From NCBI GenBank assembly GCA_040880585.1, contig JBBDID010000018.1:62001-126000 (forward strand): a DNA stretch of 64,000 nucleotides, given 5' to 3'. Position 1 is the first letter of the stretch. Every line of letters begins with the position of its first letter. Positions 37,064 through 45,767 of the stretch are shown here, piece by piece. This DNA is from Paracrocinitomix sp040880585. GTDB taxonomy: Bacteria; Bacteroidota; Bacteroidia; Flavobacteriales_D; Crocinitomicaceae. The translations under genes and the position numbers were made by a program. Below the pieces are notes generated by a model. It was not told the DNA's origin, searched no databases, and was given only the letters and a program-made list of their open reading frames with translations.

Positions 37064-37966
37064 ATGGCAGAAACATCTCACTGGACAGGATCTGAAAAAT
37101 ATCTTTGTGACCCGGCATTGGCCCAGGCTTTTCACATGGCTAGAACTCTAGGAATGCCACTTTTAATTGAAGGAGAACCCGGAACGGGAAAAACCGAATT
37201 GCCCATTCACTATGCAAAAGACAGGGGACTGGATTTGGAAGTGTATCCCGTAGGGTCAAAGAGTAATGTTGAGCAATTTGTAGCGCGATTTGATCACGTA
37301 AAGTACTTGCGTGACTCTCAGATTGAAGTATTGAATGCACAAAGAGAAGAAAAGGGACTTGATAGCAAATTGACTACCGGAGGCCGCAACCCCGAAGCAT
37401 TAGAATACTATGTCGTAAAAGGTCCGGCAGCCAAAGCGTATAGCAAGCCAAATTCCGTACTACTGATTGATGAAATCGACAAGGCGCCCAGAGAGTTCCC
37501 CAATGATTTACTCTATGCATTGAGTCACAGAAAGTTCATAATGCCTGAATCCGGCGAGGTAATTGAAGTATCTGAAGAAGATATGCCGGCCATTGTGATA
37601 ACTTCTAACCGGGAACAGGAATTACCAACCGCCTTTAAAGGCAGGTGTATTTACCATTATATCGATTTTCCGGATGAGGAAACCATGGGAAAAATCATTG
37701 AAAAACATCATCCGGAGATTGATGAAAAGGTGGTAAGCGTAGCCATAGATGTATTTTATCAGCTGCGGAAATTAGGGTTAGAAAGAGCGCCAACTACCCG
37801 AGAGATACTCAATTGGCTGAAATATATGCGTGAAATCGCACCAACAGAAGCTGTCAAAAAAATTAAGGGATTAGAAGGAATTGGAGCACTCATCAAAACA
37901 CAAACGGATATGGAACGCGTAAATAAAATGATGGAGGCTAATCCTTCTATCTTCTCAGGATTATAA
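37064..37966 (+). CDS. MoxR-family AAA+ ATPase
   Basis: The 300-residue protein starts at the ATG at 37064 (a TTG upstream at 37031 is possible). It has Walker A GEPGTGKT (residues 37-44), Walker B VLLIDEIDKAPREF, sensor ITSNREQELP with an arginine in FKGRCIYHYIDFP and the C-terminal lid. MoxR ATPases act as chaperones or chelatase-like motors together with vWA proteins. The expected vWA partner is not the next gene: it stands 6.3 kb downstream, beyond a minus-strand block. GAACTTTG just upstream is one base off the -7 consensus. Confidence 0.92.
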   Translation: MAETSHWTGSEKYLCDPALAQAFHMARTLGMPLLIEGEPGTGKTELPIHYAKDRGLDLEVYPVGSKSNVEQFVARFDHVKYLRDSQIEVLNAQREEKGLDSKLTTGGRNPEALEYYVVKGPAAKAYSKPNSVLLIDEIDKAPREFPNDLLYALSHRKFIMPESGEVIEVSEEDMPAIVITSNREQELPTAFKGRCIYHYIDFPDEETMGKIIEKHHPEIDEKVVSVAIDVFYQLRKLGLERAPTTREILNWLKYMREIAPTEAVKKIKGLEGIGALIKTQTDMERVNKMMEANPSIFSGL

Positions 37967-38101
37967 TATAACTTTATGCGTTGCCCTAAGCGAAATGAAG
38001 AGAAACCGAAAGGTAAAATAGCTTGGAGAAAGGTTTTAGACGGGTGTGGAGTTAACTACATGATGGGAGATAATTTTTTGACTTTAAATCATGTTTACAC
38101 C

Positions 38102-39058
38102 TTAATCTTCACCTAGAATTGTAATTTGATTAGAACCATCCAAATTCATTTCTACAATCTTGTCTTTAACATAAATAGTTTGTGAGTTAACCAGTTCTTG
38201 TTCTGTTAATTGCCAATACATTTTTGTCTTTTCTGCATTTACTGAGGGGGCTGAGTACCTTTTTGCATTACAACTAGACACAATTAATGTTGGTTTAGAA
38301 TCTGTTAATCCGACTTTAAAAATTCCTTTGTCAGATGAAAAATGCAGCTCATTATTGACCCACACCGAGCCGTTTTTTTGCTCAACATTAGATTGAGAAT
38401 ATATGGTAGTACGAACATCTTCAGTAATGTCAAAGTAGTATACTTCGTAATCTACAGCAGCTCCTATTAAAGAATTATTTTGCCAAGTACTTGTATAACC
38501 GACAGAGTTTGTCAATGTATCCAAAGGCAATCCATTTTCTGATATGATAACCGCAACATTACCGGCATTTTTATCCTGATAAATAATTTTATCCCCTGCA
38601 TCATTCCAGTGCGGGTAAAAACACCCGCCATTGAAGGTAAGCTGCGTAAGGCTATCTCCATCAGGTTTAATCTTCCAAATATTTGCATCCGGCAATCCCA
38701 TAACTATCCAATTGTTTTTGCCCCATTCAGGTTTAGAGTAAAGAGTTCCTGAATATATCACTAATTCACTGCTGGTGCTTTTATTGTAAACAAACAACTC
38801 CTTCTGTCCATTTGTATAATTAAATTTTCTGCAAAGTATCTCATCACTGTTTAACGGGTTGGCAAATGGGTACCTGACAGCAGATGAATCGATAATATAT
38901 TTATACCCAAATCCATAATTAGACTCAGTAAACGGAGGAATTTCTTCACAGTCAAAATTTGGCTTAGGGTCTTTTCTACAAGAAAACAAAACCAAAAAAC
39001 CAACAAAAAAGTAACGTATATATCTGCTTTTATATTGCAAAATTGAGTTCAATGACAA
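38102..39058 (-). CDS. Lipoprotein with TolB/WD40-like propeller, copy 2
   Basis: The 318-residue protein appears to start at a TTG (39058), three bases after the stop of the related upstream gene; no ATG precedes the lipobox. The lipobox FLVLFSC is followed by RKDPKPNFDCEEIPPFTES, nearly identical to the upstream copy. The rest is a propeller of short blades (WKIKPDGDSLTQLTFNGGCF, KIIYQDKNAGNVAVI, EMNLDGSNQITILGE), related to but clearly diverged from copy 1. Both are probably outer-membrane lipoproteins of unknown role, co-transcribed after the S8 protease. The unusual start and tiny gap suggest translational coupling. Confidence 0.72.
   Translation of the reverse strand: MSLNSILQYKSRYIRYFFVGFLVLFSCRKDPKPNFDCEEIPPFTESNYGFGYKYIIDSSAVRYPFANPLNSDEILCRKFNYTNGQKELFVYNKSTSSELVIYSGTLYSKPEWGKNNWIVMGLPDANIWKIKPDGDSLTQLTFNGGCFYPHWNDAGDKIIYQDKNAGNVAVIISENGLPLDTLTNSVGYTSTWQNNSLIGAAVDYEVYYFDITEDVRTTIYSQSNVEQKNGSVWVNNELHFSSDKGIFKVGLTDSKPTLIVSSCNAKRYSAPSVNAEKTKMYWQLTEQELVNSQTIYVKDKIVEMNLDGSNQITILGED
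38893..39009 (-). repeat. Near-identical leader segment, copy 2
   Basis: These 117 bases differ from 39868-39984 at only four positions by eye, all of them transitions. They encode the lipobox and the next 30 or so residues. Outside the segment the two genes are much less alike, which points to recent duplication or gene conversion limited to the leader. Confidence 0.85.
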
Positions 39059-39061
39059 TTA

Positions 39062-40042
39062 TTATTTCTCCCCTAAAATTGTAACTTCTCCAGATCCGTC
39101 AGTATTCATTAAGACAATTGTATTTGTTTGATATATAGTATCCTCATTCATTAATGTTCTGCTAACTTTGAACCAGATCATTTTGTTTTTCGTATTATTA
39201 ACTGAACCCAACAAATACTGTTCTGCGTTACAAGTTGATTTAACTTTTTCAATTTTGGAAAAATTAATGTCGCTTTTGTAAATTCCATCAATTTGACTCC
39301 ATACAATAAATTCGGCGTCTAATCGTAAAACACTTCCCCAGAGTACTTCGTTTGCATCATATTCATATGATTTTAATAACTGATTATTATTTGGATTAAT
39401 CACATCAATCTTGAAATAATGATGAGAAATTAATAAAGAATCATAATCCCATGAATCACTGTTGTAAACATCAAAGCTGATTGTGTCAAGAGGGATTCCA
39501 TTTTCCGAATATATAACTGACATTAAGTTTGAACTTATGTTTCTAGCAATAAATTTATTACCACCCTGATTCCAAATGGGGCTATAGCTTTGATTGTCAA
39601 ATGTCAATTGAGTTAAACTGTCTCCGCTACTTCTTATTTTCCACACATTTCCGTTTGCTTTTCCAAATATTATCCAATCCTTTATACTCCAACGAGGATG
39701 GGAGGCAATATCACCTTCATAGACTATTGTTTCTAGCTTTGAATTCAGGTTATATTTAACCATGGAATTAGTGCTGTTTTTTTTATCACTTCGATAAAAA
39801 ATTATTTCATCCGAATTATTCGGGTTGAACTGCGGTAAACCATAGGAAATGTCTTTTATCGTATCGCTAATATATTTATACCCAAATCCATAATTAGATT
39901 CGGTAAACGGAGGAATTTCTTCACAATCAAAATTTGGCTTGGGGTCTTTTCTACAAGAAAACAAAACCAAAAAACCAACAAAAAGACAAATGCTAAAAAG
40001 CACCGTCTTTTTGTTGGCGATATTTCTAATAAAAGTACTCAT
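39062..40042 (-). CDS. Lipoprotein with TolB/WD40-like propeller, copy 1
   Basis: The protein is 326 residues from the ATG at 40042; an in-frame GTG at 40063 is the alternative. The leader MSTFIRNIANKKTVLFSICL leads to the lipobox FLVLFSC and then RKDPKPNFDCEEIPPFTES. The body has propeller-like blades with WKIRSSGDSLTQLTFDNQSY and ends LMNTDGSGEVTILGEK, parallel to copy 2. It follows the S8 protease gene by 57 bp and precedes copy 2 by three bases, so the three probably form one operon. Role unknown; a surface lipoprotein is likely. Confidence 0.75.
   Translation of the reverse strand: MSTFIRNIANKKTVLFSICLFVGFLVLFSCRKDPKPNFDCEEIPPFTESNYGFGYKYISDTIKDISYGLPQFNPNNSDEIIFYRSDKKNSTNSMVKYNLNSKLETIVYEGDIASHPRWSIKDWIIFGKANGNVWKIRSSGDSLTQLTFDNQSYSPIWNQGGNKFIARNISSNLMSVIYSENGIPLDTISFDVYNSDSWDYDSLLISHHYFKIDVINPNNNQLLKSYEYDANEVLWGSVLRLDAEFIVWSQIDGIYKSDINFSKIEKVKSTCNAEQYLLGSVNNTKNKMIWFKVSRTLMNEDTIYQTNTIVLMNTDGSGEVTILGEK
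39868..39984 (-). repeat. Near-identical leader segment, copy 1
   Basis: This is the partner of 38893-39009, in the same orientation 975 bp away. It covers the lipobox region of the first lipoprotein gene. The pair is a ready substrate for recombination that would fuse the two genes. Confidence 0.85.
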
Positions 40043-40099
40043 ATTTACCCTGATGAATCTCACCTATAAAAGGTTGCAATTCTTAAAAAAAATTATGTG

Positions 40100-43000
40100 C
40101 TAATTCTTAACGAATTTTTGTGTATTTATATTTGCTCCATTTGCTACGGTGCACATGTACGTCCCGGAGGAAAGGTTATTCAGATTAATTGCTATTTGAT
40201 TTTCACCCGCCGGCAAATCCCCTAAATCTTGTCTGACAATTTCTCTGCCCGTTAAATCATGAATAGTTAAGATGGTTTGCTCACTTTCAATTACATCAAT
40301 ACTAACAGTTATCATGTTGTCGGCAGGGTTGGGATAAAGCACCATAACATCCTTTAACTCTTCATCCATGCTTGTTAAATTTGTATTCTCCACATACAGG
40401 GAAAACGTATATTTCATATCAAAGGGACTACCGGAAAGCCATTTATTGATCGTTTGGCCGTTTAAACTGGTTTTAATAAACCATGAAAAGGTCATAGCTG
40501 AGACCACCGCTGCATTAGACCCAATAGTAATATATGGAACAATTTGCATCCATGGTTCACCGGTAATAGGATTGGCAGCACTGGTTCCTCTGTAAGTTGA
40601 AGCTTCCAGCGTCCACCAATCAAGGATTATATCAGAGGTGGGTAGCACTTCAACGTATGTCCAGTTCAGTTGGTATCTGTCGGCAATATAATTTCCTGCT
40701 GCAATACCATTTACATTGTTGGCAAGGATTACATTTTGGTCTAATACCGCCGTTGAAGTAAAAGGCACTTCCTGCGAGTGATAAACATAATATTTAGGGA
40801 ATTCGATCGGTGCAATTGTTTGATAGGCATTCAGTAATCCCCAACCATTAAACTCATCATATCCTGCTACACCTTTATCGAGAGCTCCATTTTCAATAAA
40901 ATATTCAATATCTTCAGTAGCAAGGTTGTTGGGCGCACCATTTACTACATTGTGATTGCTGTATAGTAAAGCAGATACGCCGGCTACATGAGGTGCCCCT
41001 GCAGAAGAGCCGTTAAAACATTCGTAATTAGTTGCTACAACCGAACAAGAATCACCCAAGCCAAAAGGCTCATTAGGGTTAATAGGTGCAACTACAATAT
41101 CTGTGACACCCGGGGCAATAACATCTACCTCACCTCCAAAATTAGAAGACCACTCAATATCGAACCAATTGTCGCCATTATCTTGATCTTCGTCTTTATA
41201 TTCACCGTCAAAACCACTTGCGCCAATGTTTAATACAGATTCATCTGACACACAAGCCGGGTGTACTAAGTCATCTACACCATCATTTCCACGGGAAGCA
41301 ACTACCACGCAATGATTACGCCAGGCGGTTAATACTGCTGATTCGAGTAAATCATTTACCGGCCCGCCCCAACTATGGTTTTGAATGTGAAGTCCGTAAC
41401 CATAGCTAGAACCCATAAATTGAATCCACACAGCGCCTTCAACTATTGCTTCAGCTGCTGTTGCAACGCCTACAAAATCATCATTATTTCCAAAATCATC
41501 TTCTCCAAAAATTCCTAAAGAAAATAACTGAACCCCGGTATTTCCCTGACCATCAACATCCCCACCGGCAATACCCGCTACACCAATACCATTATTTCTT
41601 AGTCCGCCAATTATCCCGGCACAAGCAGTACCGTGACTGTTTGCGGGGTTTGTAACTGTAGATGCCGCAACGTTATCGTAGAAATCCCATCCACCTACAA
41701 TTTTTGAACCGGCAAAGGTGCCATCACCAAAATCCTCATGTCCCCAAAAAATAGGAGTATCATATACTCCAACTTTTGTATGTGCTTGTCCAACTTCAAT
41801 ATCCCAAGCAGGGTCTACATTAATATGTGCATTTGTATACGGAGAGGTTTGAATCAGGCTTTCAGATTCAGTGGTAATATAAAAATCGTTCGGCACATTG
41901 TGAGGTTGGACTAACCAATTCTTTTGTGAATACCAAATATCAGGGTACATAGGGTCAAGTTGACTCTCAATTAAATCAAGATCGTCTCCGTCATTAAAGT
42001 AAACACTTAATGTTGCCCAAAAGGGATCAATTTTAATGGTATCATCCAATCTTGTAATTGAACAAGAATCAGCTGTTGTCATTTTTCTAAAAATCTTAAA
42101 AGTTCTGAGTTTGGCGCATTCAAAACCTGTATGCTCAGACATTAGGCCAATAACAGAAGGCTTTACAAAGTCAGACAATATACCTGATGTAAATTTAGTA
42201 TCATCAATTGCTGAATGAATGACGGCGTCTTTATCAAAACGAATCAACAACTCGTTCTTGGAGTGTTCCTGCCCGGTTGAATTATCTGTGACCGATACTA
42301 TTTCCTTATTTACTATTTTATTTTTGACGGTTGTAATTGCCTGATTCCCTCCCGAATTTGTTCTGCCAATCGAAAAGATATCATCATTAGAGGTTAATAT
42401 GCGCTGTGAAATACCTGAACTTTGATTGTCTCCCAAATGAGTAAATTCAGTAAAAATTTTGCCATTAGGTTTTATTAAACGGGTGATTAAATGACTGATA
42501 CCATTTTCCGATACCTCACCTGTAACAACAATCAAATTATTCATACCAATGGTAATATCATTTCCTTTTGCCGTTTGACTGGGGTCTAAACAAATTTTGT
42601 CATTTCTCCATCCTTGCGCACCGGTTAAACCCTCATATTGAATTGTGACAAAATCTTTCCCGGCCATATTATTAGTTACGTATCCCGTAATGTAAATTGA
42701 TCCGGCGTTTTCAACGATTCCAAAACCCTCATCTGTATCACCCATCCCATCTATATAATTTACCCAAAGTACATTTAAAGAATTATCTAATGCCAGTGTT
42801 TTGATGTTCTTATTGCCGGCAGATTCACTTGTGCCAATAATGTAAATGTTGTTATTGTTGTCAATCGTTAATTCATGAGGATAATCATAACCGTTTCCGG
42901 CTGTCTGATGTCTTTCAGTTGCTAATACATTACCATTTGAATCATATTTTCTAGTAACAAAATCAGAATTGGAAAAGCTATTAGCACTTGTACCAAGCAC

Positions 43001-43636
43001 TAAAAGATCCCCATTATTATCTACGGTTAAATCACTGGCTATCTCAACTTTGTTGTTGAAATCGTATACTCTGACCCACTGTTGATTACCATTTGAATCA
43101 TATTTTAATGTAACCAAGTCTGACATTGTTACACCTCCTTCACTGGTTCCGGTAACATATACATCTCCATTGGCATCAATATCAATAGCTGTCGGCAGGT
43201 CATCACCATTATGTGAGCCATTATACAATTGTTGCCATAGTAAAGTCCCGGATTGGCTGTATTTTGCGGTAAAATAGTCTCTGTTAAATCCATTGTGGTG
43301 TACACCTGTAACGTAGATATTTCCAGAGGCATCAATGACAAGATCAGTACCCCAATCATCTTCTGTTGTTGAACTTGGACAGATTTGCTGCCAAACAACG
43401 TTTCCATTTGGATGGACACAAGTCAGAAAAATATCCGAGTTATTTCCGTTGGTATGATTCCCAATGTAAACGAGGTTTCCATTTGGATCTAAAGCACAGG
43501 CAATTTCATTATGCCCGTTTGTAGGGTTTCCATTGGTTAAACTCCAGACTTCATTAACATAAGGCATTTGAGCATGTGCAGAAGAAAATGAAATGCAGAT
43601 AACCAGAATTTTCAATAATTTTTTGTTTGTTTTCAT
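40100..43636 (-). CDS. Secreted S8 (subtilisin-like) protease with SBBP propeller and type A T9SS domain
   Basis: The 1178-residue protein has a signal peptide (MKTNKKLLKILVICISFSSAHAQ). Residues about 25-450 are SBBP-type propeller repeats (GNIYVTGVHHNGFNRDYFTAKY pattern, one per 50 residues). The subtilase domain carries the triad D626 (VGVYDTP), H668 (NSHGTACAG) and S878 (GSSAGAPHVAG). A beta-rich region and a type A T9SS sorting domain end the protein (VMVLYPNPADNMITV ... IHDLTGREI ... GTYMCTV). It is exported across the outer membrane and probably degrades extracellular protein. It heads the operon with the two lipoproteins. The start codon is preceded by a long structured intergenic region. 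Confidence 0.93.
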   Translation of the reverse strand: MKTNKKLLKILVICISFSSAHAQMPYVNEVWSLTNGNPTNGHNEIACALDPNGNLVYIGNHTNGNNSDIFLTCVHPNGNVVWQQICPSSTTEDDWGTDLVIDASGNIYVTGVHHNGFNRDYFTAKYSQSGTLLWQQLYNGSHNGDDLPTAIDIDANGDVYVTGTSEGGVTMSDLVTLKYDSNGNQQWVRVYDFNNKVEIASDLTVDNNGDLLVLGTSANSFSNSDFVTRKYDSNGNVLATERHQTAGNGYDYPHELTIDNNNNIYIIGTSESAGNKNIKTLALDNSLNVLWVNYIDGMGDTDEGFGIVENAGSIYITGYVTNNMAGKDFVTIQYEGLTGAQGWRNDKICLDPSQTAKGNDITIGMNNLIVVTGEVSENGISHLITRLIKPNGKIFTEFTHLGDNQSSGISQRILTSNDDIFSIGRTNSGGNQAITTVKNKIVNKEIVSVTDNSTGQEHSKNELLIRFDKDAVIHSAIDDTKFTSGILSDFVKPSVIGLMSEHTGFECAKLRTFKIFRKMTTADSCSITRLDDTIKIDPFWATLSVYFNDGDDLDLIESQLDPMYPDIWYSQKNWLVQPHNVPNDFYITTESESLIQTSPYTNAHINVDPAWDIEVGQAHTKVGVYDTPIFWGHEDFGDGTFAGSKIVGGWDFYDNVAASTVTNPANSHGTACAGIIGGLRNNGIGVAGIAGGDVDGQGNTGVQLFSLGIFGEDDFGNNDDFVGVATAAEAIVEGAVWIQFMGSSYGYGLHIQNHSWGGPVNDLLESAVLTAWRNHCVVVASRGNDGVDDLVHPACVSDESVLNIGASGFDGEYKDEDQDNGDNWFDIEWSSNFGGEVDVIAPGVTDIVVAPINPNEPFGLGDSCSVVATNYECFNGSSAGAPHVAGVSALLYSNHNVVNGAPNNLATEDIEYFIENGALDKGVAGYDEFNGWGLLNAYQTIAPIEFPKYYVYHSQEVPFTSTAVLDQNVILANNVNGIAAGNYIADRYQLNWTYVEVLPTSDIILDWWTLEASTYRGTSAANPITGEPWMQIVPYITIGSNAAVVSAMTFSWFIKTSLNGQTINKWLSGSPFDMKYTFSLYVENTNLTSMDEELKDVMVLYPNPADNMITVSIDVIESEQTILTIHDLTGREIVRQDLGDLPAGENQIAINLNNLSSGTYMCTVANGANINTQKFVKN

Positions 43637-43738
43637 AGTAACGAATTTAGGTTATTAATTATAAGAATCCTCGAGATCCTGCCCCGGGGTACTTCTTTAT
43701 TTCGTTCCACAAAAATGGGGGTGGAACATCATAAATCA

Positions 43739-43846
43739 GTCGGGAGGTACTGGTATACCCTTAGACCAAATAAACAAAGTCCACCCCGTTAGGGGTGCTT
43801 TGCTTATAATTTTTGGTCTAATGAGATAATTACCAGTTTTCCCGAC
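43739..43846. repeat. Long nested inverted repeat
   Basis: The outer arms GTCGGGAGGTACTGGTA (43739-43755) and TACCAGTTTTCCCGAC (43831-43846) are complementary apart from a few bases. Inside them TTAGACCAAA pairs with TTTTGGTCTA, and at the centre CACCCC-GTTA-GGGGTG forms a 4-base-loop hairpin flanked by AAAG/CTTT. The whole could fold into one long stem, as in a small non-autonomous element or a leader RNA of the S8 gene. Confidence 0.6.
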
Positions 43847-44030
43847 AAAAACTATAGCATCACACTACAATTTCATATTTTTTCAATCAATTCATATATT
43901 TTATATCTTTTCAGTCTTACCCAAACATAGGAAATTTAATTTACAAAGTCTTTGGTTTTCTGGTAATTTATTAACCGGAATTTTCGTAGCATTACTGGAA
44001 TACTGTATTAAACGTAGTGTAGGGGCTAAA

Positions 44031-44074
44031 ACAAGTGTAATGCAAACTGACGCAGGAATTTGCATTACACTTGT
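44031..44074. repeat. Perfect 16-bp hairpin with TGACGCAGGAA loop
   Basis: ACAAGTGTAATGCAAA (44031-44046) and its exact reverse complement (44059-44074) enclose the 12-base loop CTGACGCAGGAA. There is no T tract, so it does not look like a terminator. The loop sequence recurs inverted at 45633-45643, on the far side of the vWA gene. Confidence 0.7.
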
Positions 44075-44218
44075 GTGTGCTGGCGTGTGGTTGGGTTTGC
44101 TATTTAGCGTAACCAAACTAATTTTGCGCGGACAAAGTGTGGACGGAAAATTAGTGCAGACATGATACTAGATTATAATCGCCAAAAGAGACAAACCTGT
44201 GAGTTTACCGAAAAAGTC

Positions 44219-44226
44219 TATTTTTG
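44219..44226 (+). promoter_or_regulatory. -7 promoter box before the vWA gene
   Basis: TATTTTTG matches TAnnTTTG and lies 17 bases before the ATG at 44244. It would be inside the coding region if the GTG at 44199 were the start, so it favours the ATG. Confidence 0.4.
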
Positions 44227-44243
44227 CTCATAATTATAACCTT

Positions 44244-45563
44244 ATGTTTAACTCCCTTCCGGAAACATTTCGAGAACATGGTTTAAAAGCAGATGTCAGA
44301 ACCTTGCTTTTATTGCGAAAAGCCATGAATAAAGGCCTGGTAAGAACCTTGGGGGATATCTACAATGTGCTAAAAGGAATTGTAGTAAAAAGTCCTACTG
44401 ATATCGGTCCGTTCACAAAGGCATTTTATGAGTATTTTCTTGAGCTGCCTATTCTGCCCGGGCAAACCTTAGAAGAAGCCATTCTCAGATCAGAGACTTT
44501 CAAACAGTGGAAAGAAGAATTCTTCTATGGAAATGATGAAGAGTATACGGAAGAAACGCTCATTAACACCTTTTTAGATCAGGTTCACTTAAGCAGTTAC
44601 GACATTAAATCCATAATTTTAGGTAAAGACATTTTAGAAAATGATGATCCCAATATGGAAGATGAAGGGCAGGAAGGTTTAGATGGTGAAGACAATATCC
44701 TGGATAAAATGGCGGATTATTCAGATCTGTCGCTGGAAGAGTTGCTTGAACGGATGGAAAAAGTGCGTGAGCAACAAAAAAGCAAGCATCAGGGGGGTAG
44801 TCATTGGATTGGTACCGGCGGAATTTCTCCTTACGGTCACAGTGGCGCTGCAAAAGGCGGAATAAGAGTTGGCGGGCAGGGCGGAGGCAAAATGGCCCGT
44901 AAAGTTATGGGTGATAAAAACTACTTTCCGGTAGATAGAGACGCTTTGCTCAATGATAACAACGTGGATGCCGCTTTGGCCTCTATTAAAGGAGTGATTG
45001 AAGAAAGCGCTACTGAAAGATTAGATATTCCAAAAACTATAAAATTTGGCTTAAAAAGAGGTGGATTATTCATTCCTGAATTGTCCGGTGAGAAAAATGA
45101 AGAGCTCAAAGTCATTGTTTTGATTGATAATGGCGGGTACTCTATGGTCCCTTACATCAGAAGCGTGCAGCACCTCTTTAAAAAAATGAAAACGCGTTTT
45201 GCACATGATTTAGAAGTTTTTTATTTCCACAATACAATATACAATCACGTATTTACCGACGAACGCAGAACAAAAACAATATCAATTGATGCACTTTTAA
45301 GCCGTAACAAAAACTATCGGGTCTTTTTGATTGGTGATGCTGCCATGGCGCCTTATGAACTCAACCGAACCAGTATAAACGCTTTAGAAGCAATAGCAGA
45401 TAAATTCAAAAAATGTGTTTGGTTGAATCCTGAACCTGTAGAATACTGGCCACATACTTATACTATACAAGTTATGAAACAATTTTTTGAAATGTTTCCC
45501 TTAACTCCTGCCGGAATTGAAAAAGCGGTAAAGTCAATGAATGTTAAAAATATAGCAGGTTGA
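44244..45563 (+). CDS. vWA-domain (CoxE-like) protein, probable MoxR partner
   Basis: The protein is 439 residues from the ATG at 44244; a GTG at 44199 would add 15. Residues 1-180 are helical and charged (LPETFREHGLKADVRTLLLL). A flexible glycine-rich stretch follows (HWIGTGGISPYGHSGAA) and the C-terminal 170 residues are a vWA fold: VIVLIDNGGYSM is a MIDAS start in which the usual DxSxS is weakened to D-N-G-G-Y-S. The protein resembles the vWA partners of MoxR ATPases (CoxE/DUF58-like architecture). The MoxR gene is at 37064, so the pair has probably been split by the block at 38-44 kb. Confidence 0.82.
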   Translation: MFNSLPETFREHGLKADVRTLLLLRKAMNKGLVRTLGDIYNVLKGIVVKSPTDIGPFTKAFYEYFLELPILPGQTLEEAILRSETFKQWKEEFFYGNDEEYTEETLINTFLDQVHLSSYDIKSIILGKDILENDDPNMEDEGQEGLDGEDNILDKMADYSDLSLEELLERMEKVREQQKSKHQGGSHWIGTGGISPYGHSGAAKGGIRVGGQGGGKMARKVMGDKNYFPVDRDALLNDNNVDAALASIKGVIEESATERLDIPKTIKFGLKRGGLFIPELSGEKNEELKVIVLIDNGGYSMVPYIRSVQHLFKKMKTRFAHDLEVFYFHNTIYNHVFTDERRTKTISIDALLSRNKNYRVFLIGDAAMAPYELNRTSINALEAIADKFKKCVWLNPEPVEYWPHTYTIQVMKQFFEMFPLTPAGIEKAVKSMNVKNIAG

Positions 45564-45621
45564 GAGGAGAATAAGCTTCACTACTATATGATAATCTCCC
45601 ACGGTATTGATTGGGTCAGGG

Positions 45622-45656
45622 TAATAAAGACGTTCCTGCGTCAATCTTTACTATTA
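45622..45656. repeat. Imperfect hairpin with inverted TTCCTGCGTCA loop
   Basis: TAATAAAGA (45622-45630) pairs with TCTTTACTATTA (45645-45656) with a small bulge, around a loop containing TTCCTGCGTCA (45633-45643). That 11-mer is the exact reverse complement of the loop of the hairpin at 44031-44074. Confidence 0.55.
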
Positions 45657-45767
45657 GTTTTATGGCGAACAAGGGGTGGAGTATGCATTGTGGTTTTCGT
45701 GTAGCAACTGATTTTATTTTTTAATCTTAATGCAACTTACTTCCTTACTTGTTCAGCGTTTTTTTTT

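Larger units (their letters stand above)
43637..44243. other. Structured intergenic region between S8 protease and vWA genes
   Basis: No gene was seen in these 607 bases. They hold a CCCCGGGG palindrome near 43685, a hairpin with arms GTTCCAC and GTGGAAC (43704-43727), a long nested inverted repeat (43739-43846), the perfect 16-bp hairpin at 44031-44074 and a pair CTAATTTT/AAAATTAG near 44120-44155. The sequence GTGTGGTTGGGTTTGC near 44086 belongs to a style of intergenic DNA also seen in the 51-54 kb island. Confidence 0.6.

Noticed and set aside
37976..38116. 46-residue frame after moxR (MRCPKRNEEKPKGKIAWRK)
   Set aside because: It overlaps the end of the minus-strand lipoprotein gene, has no recognisable family and ends in that gene's coding sequence; support is too weak to call it a gene.
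43901..44116. 71-residue minus-strand reading frame
   Set aside because: It runs through the perfect hairpin at 44031-44074, so its residues are dictated by the repeat.
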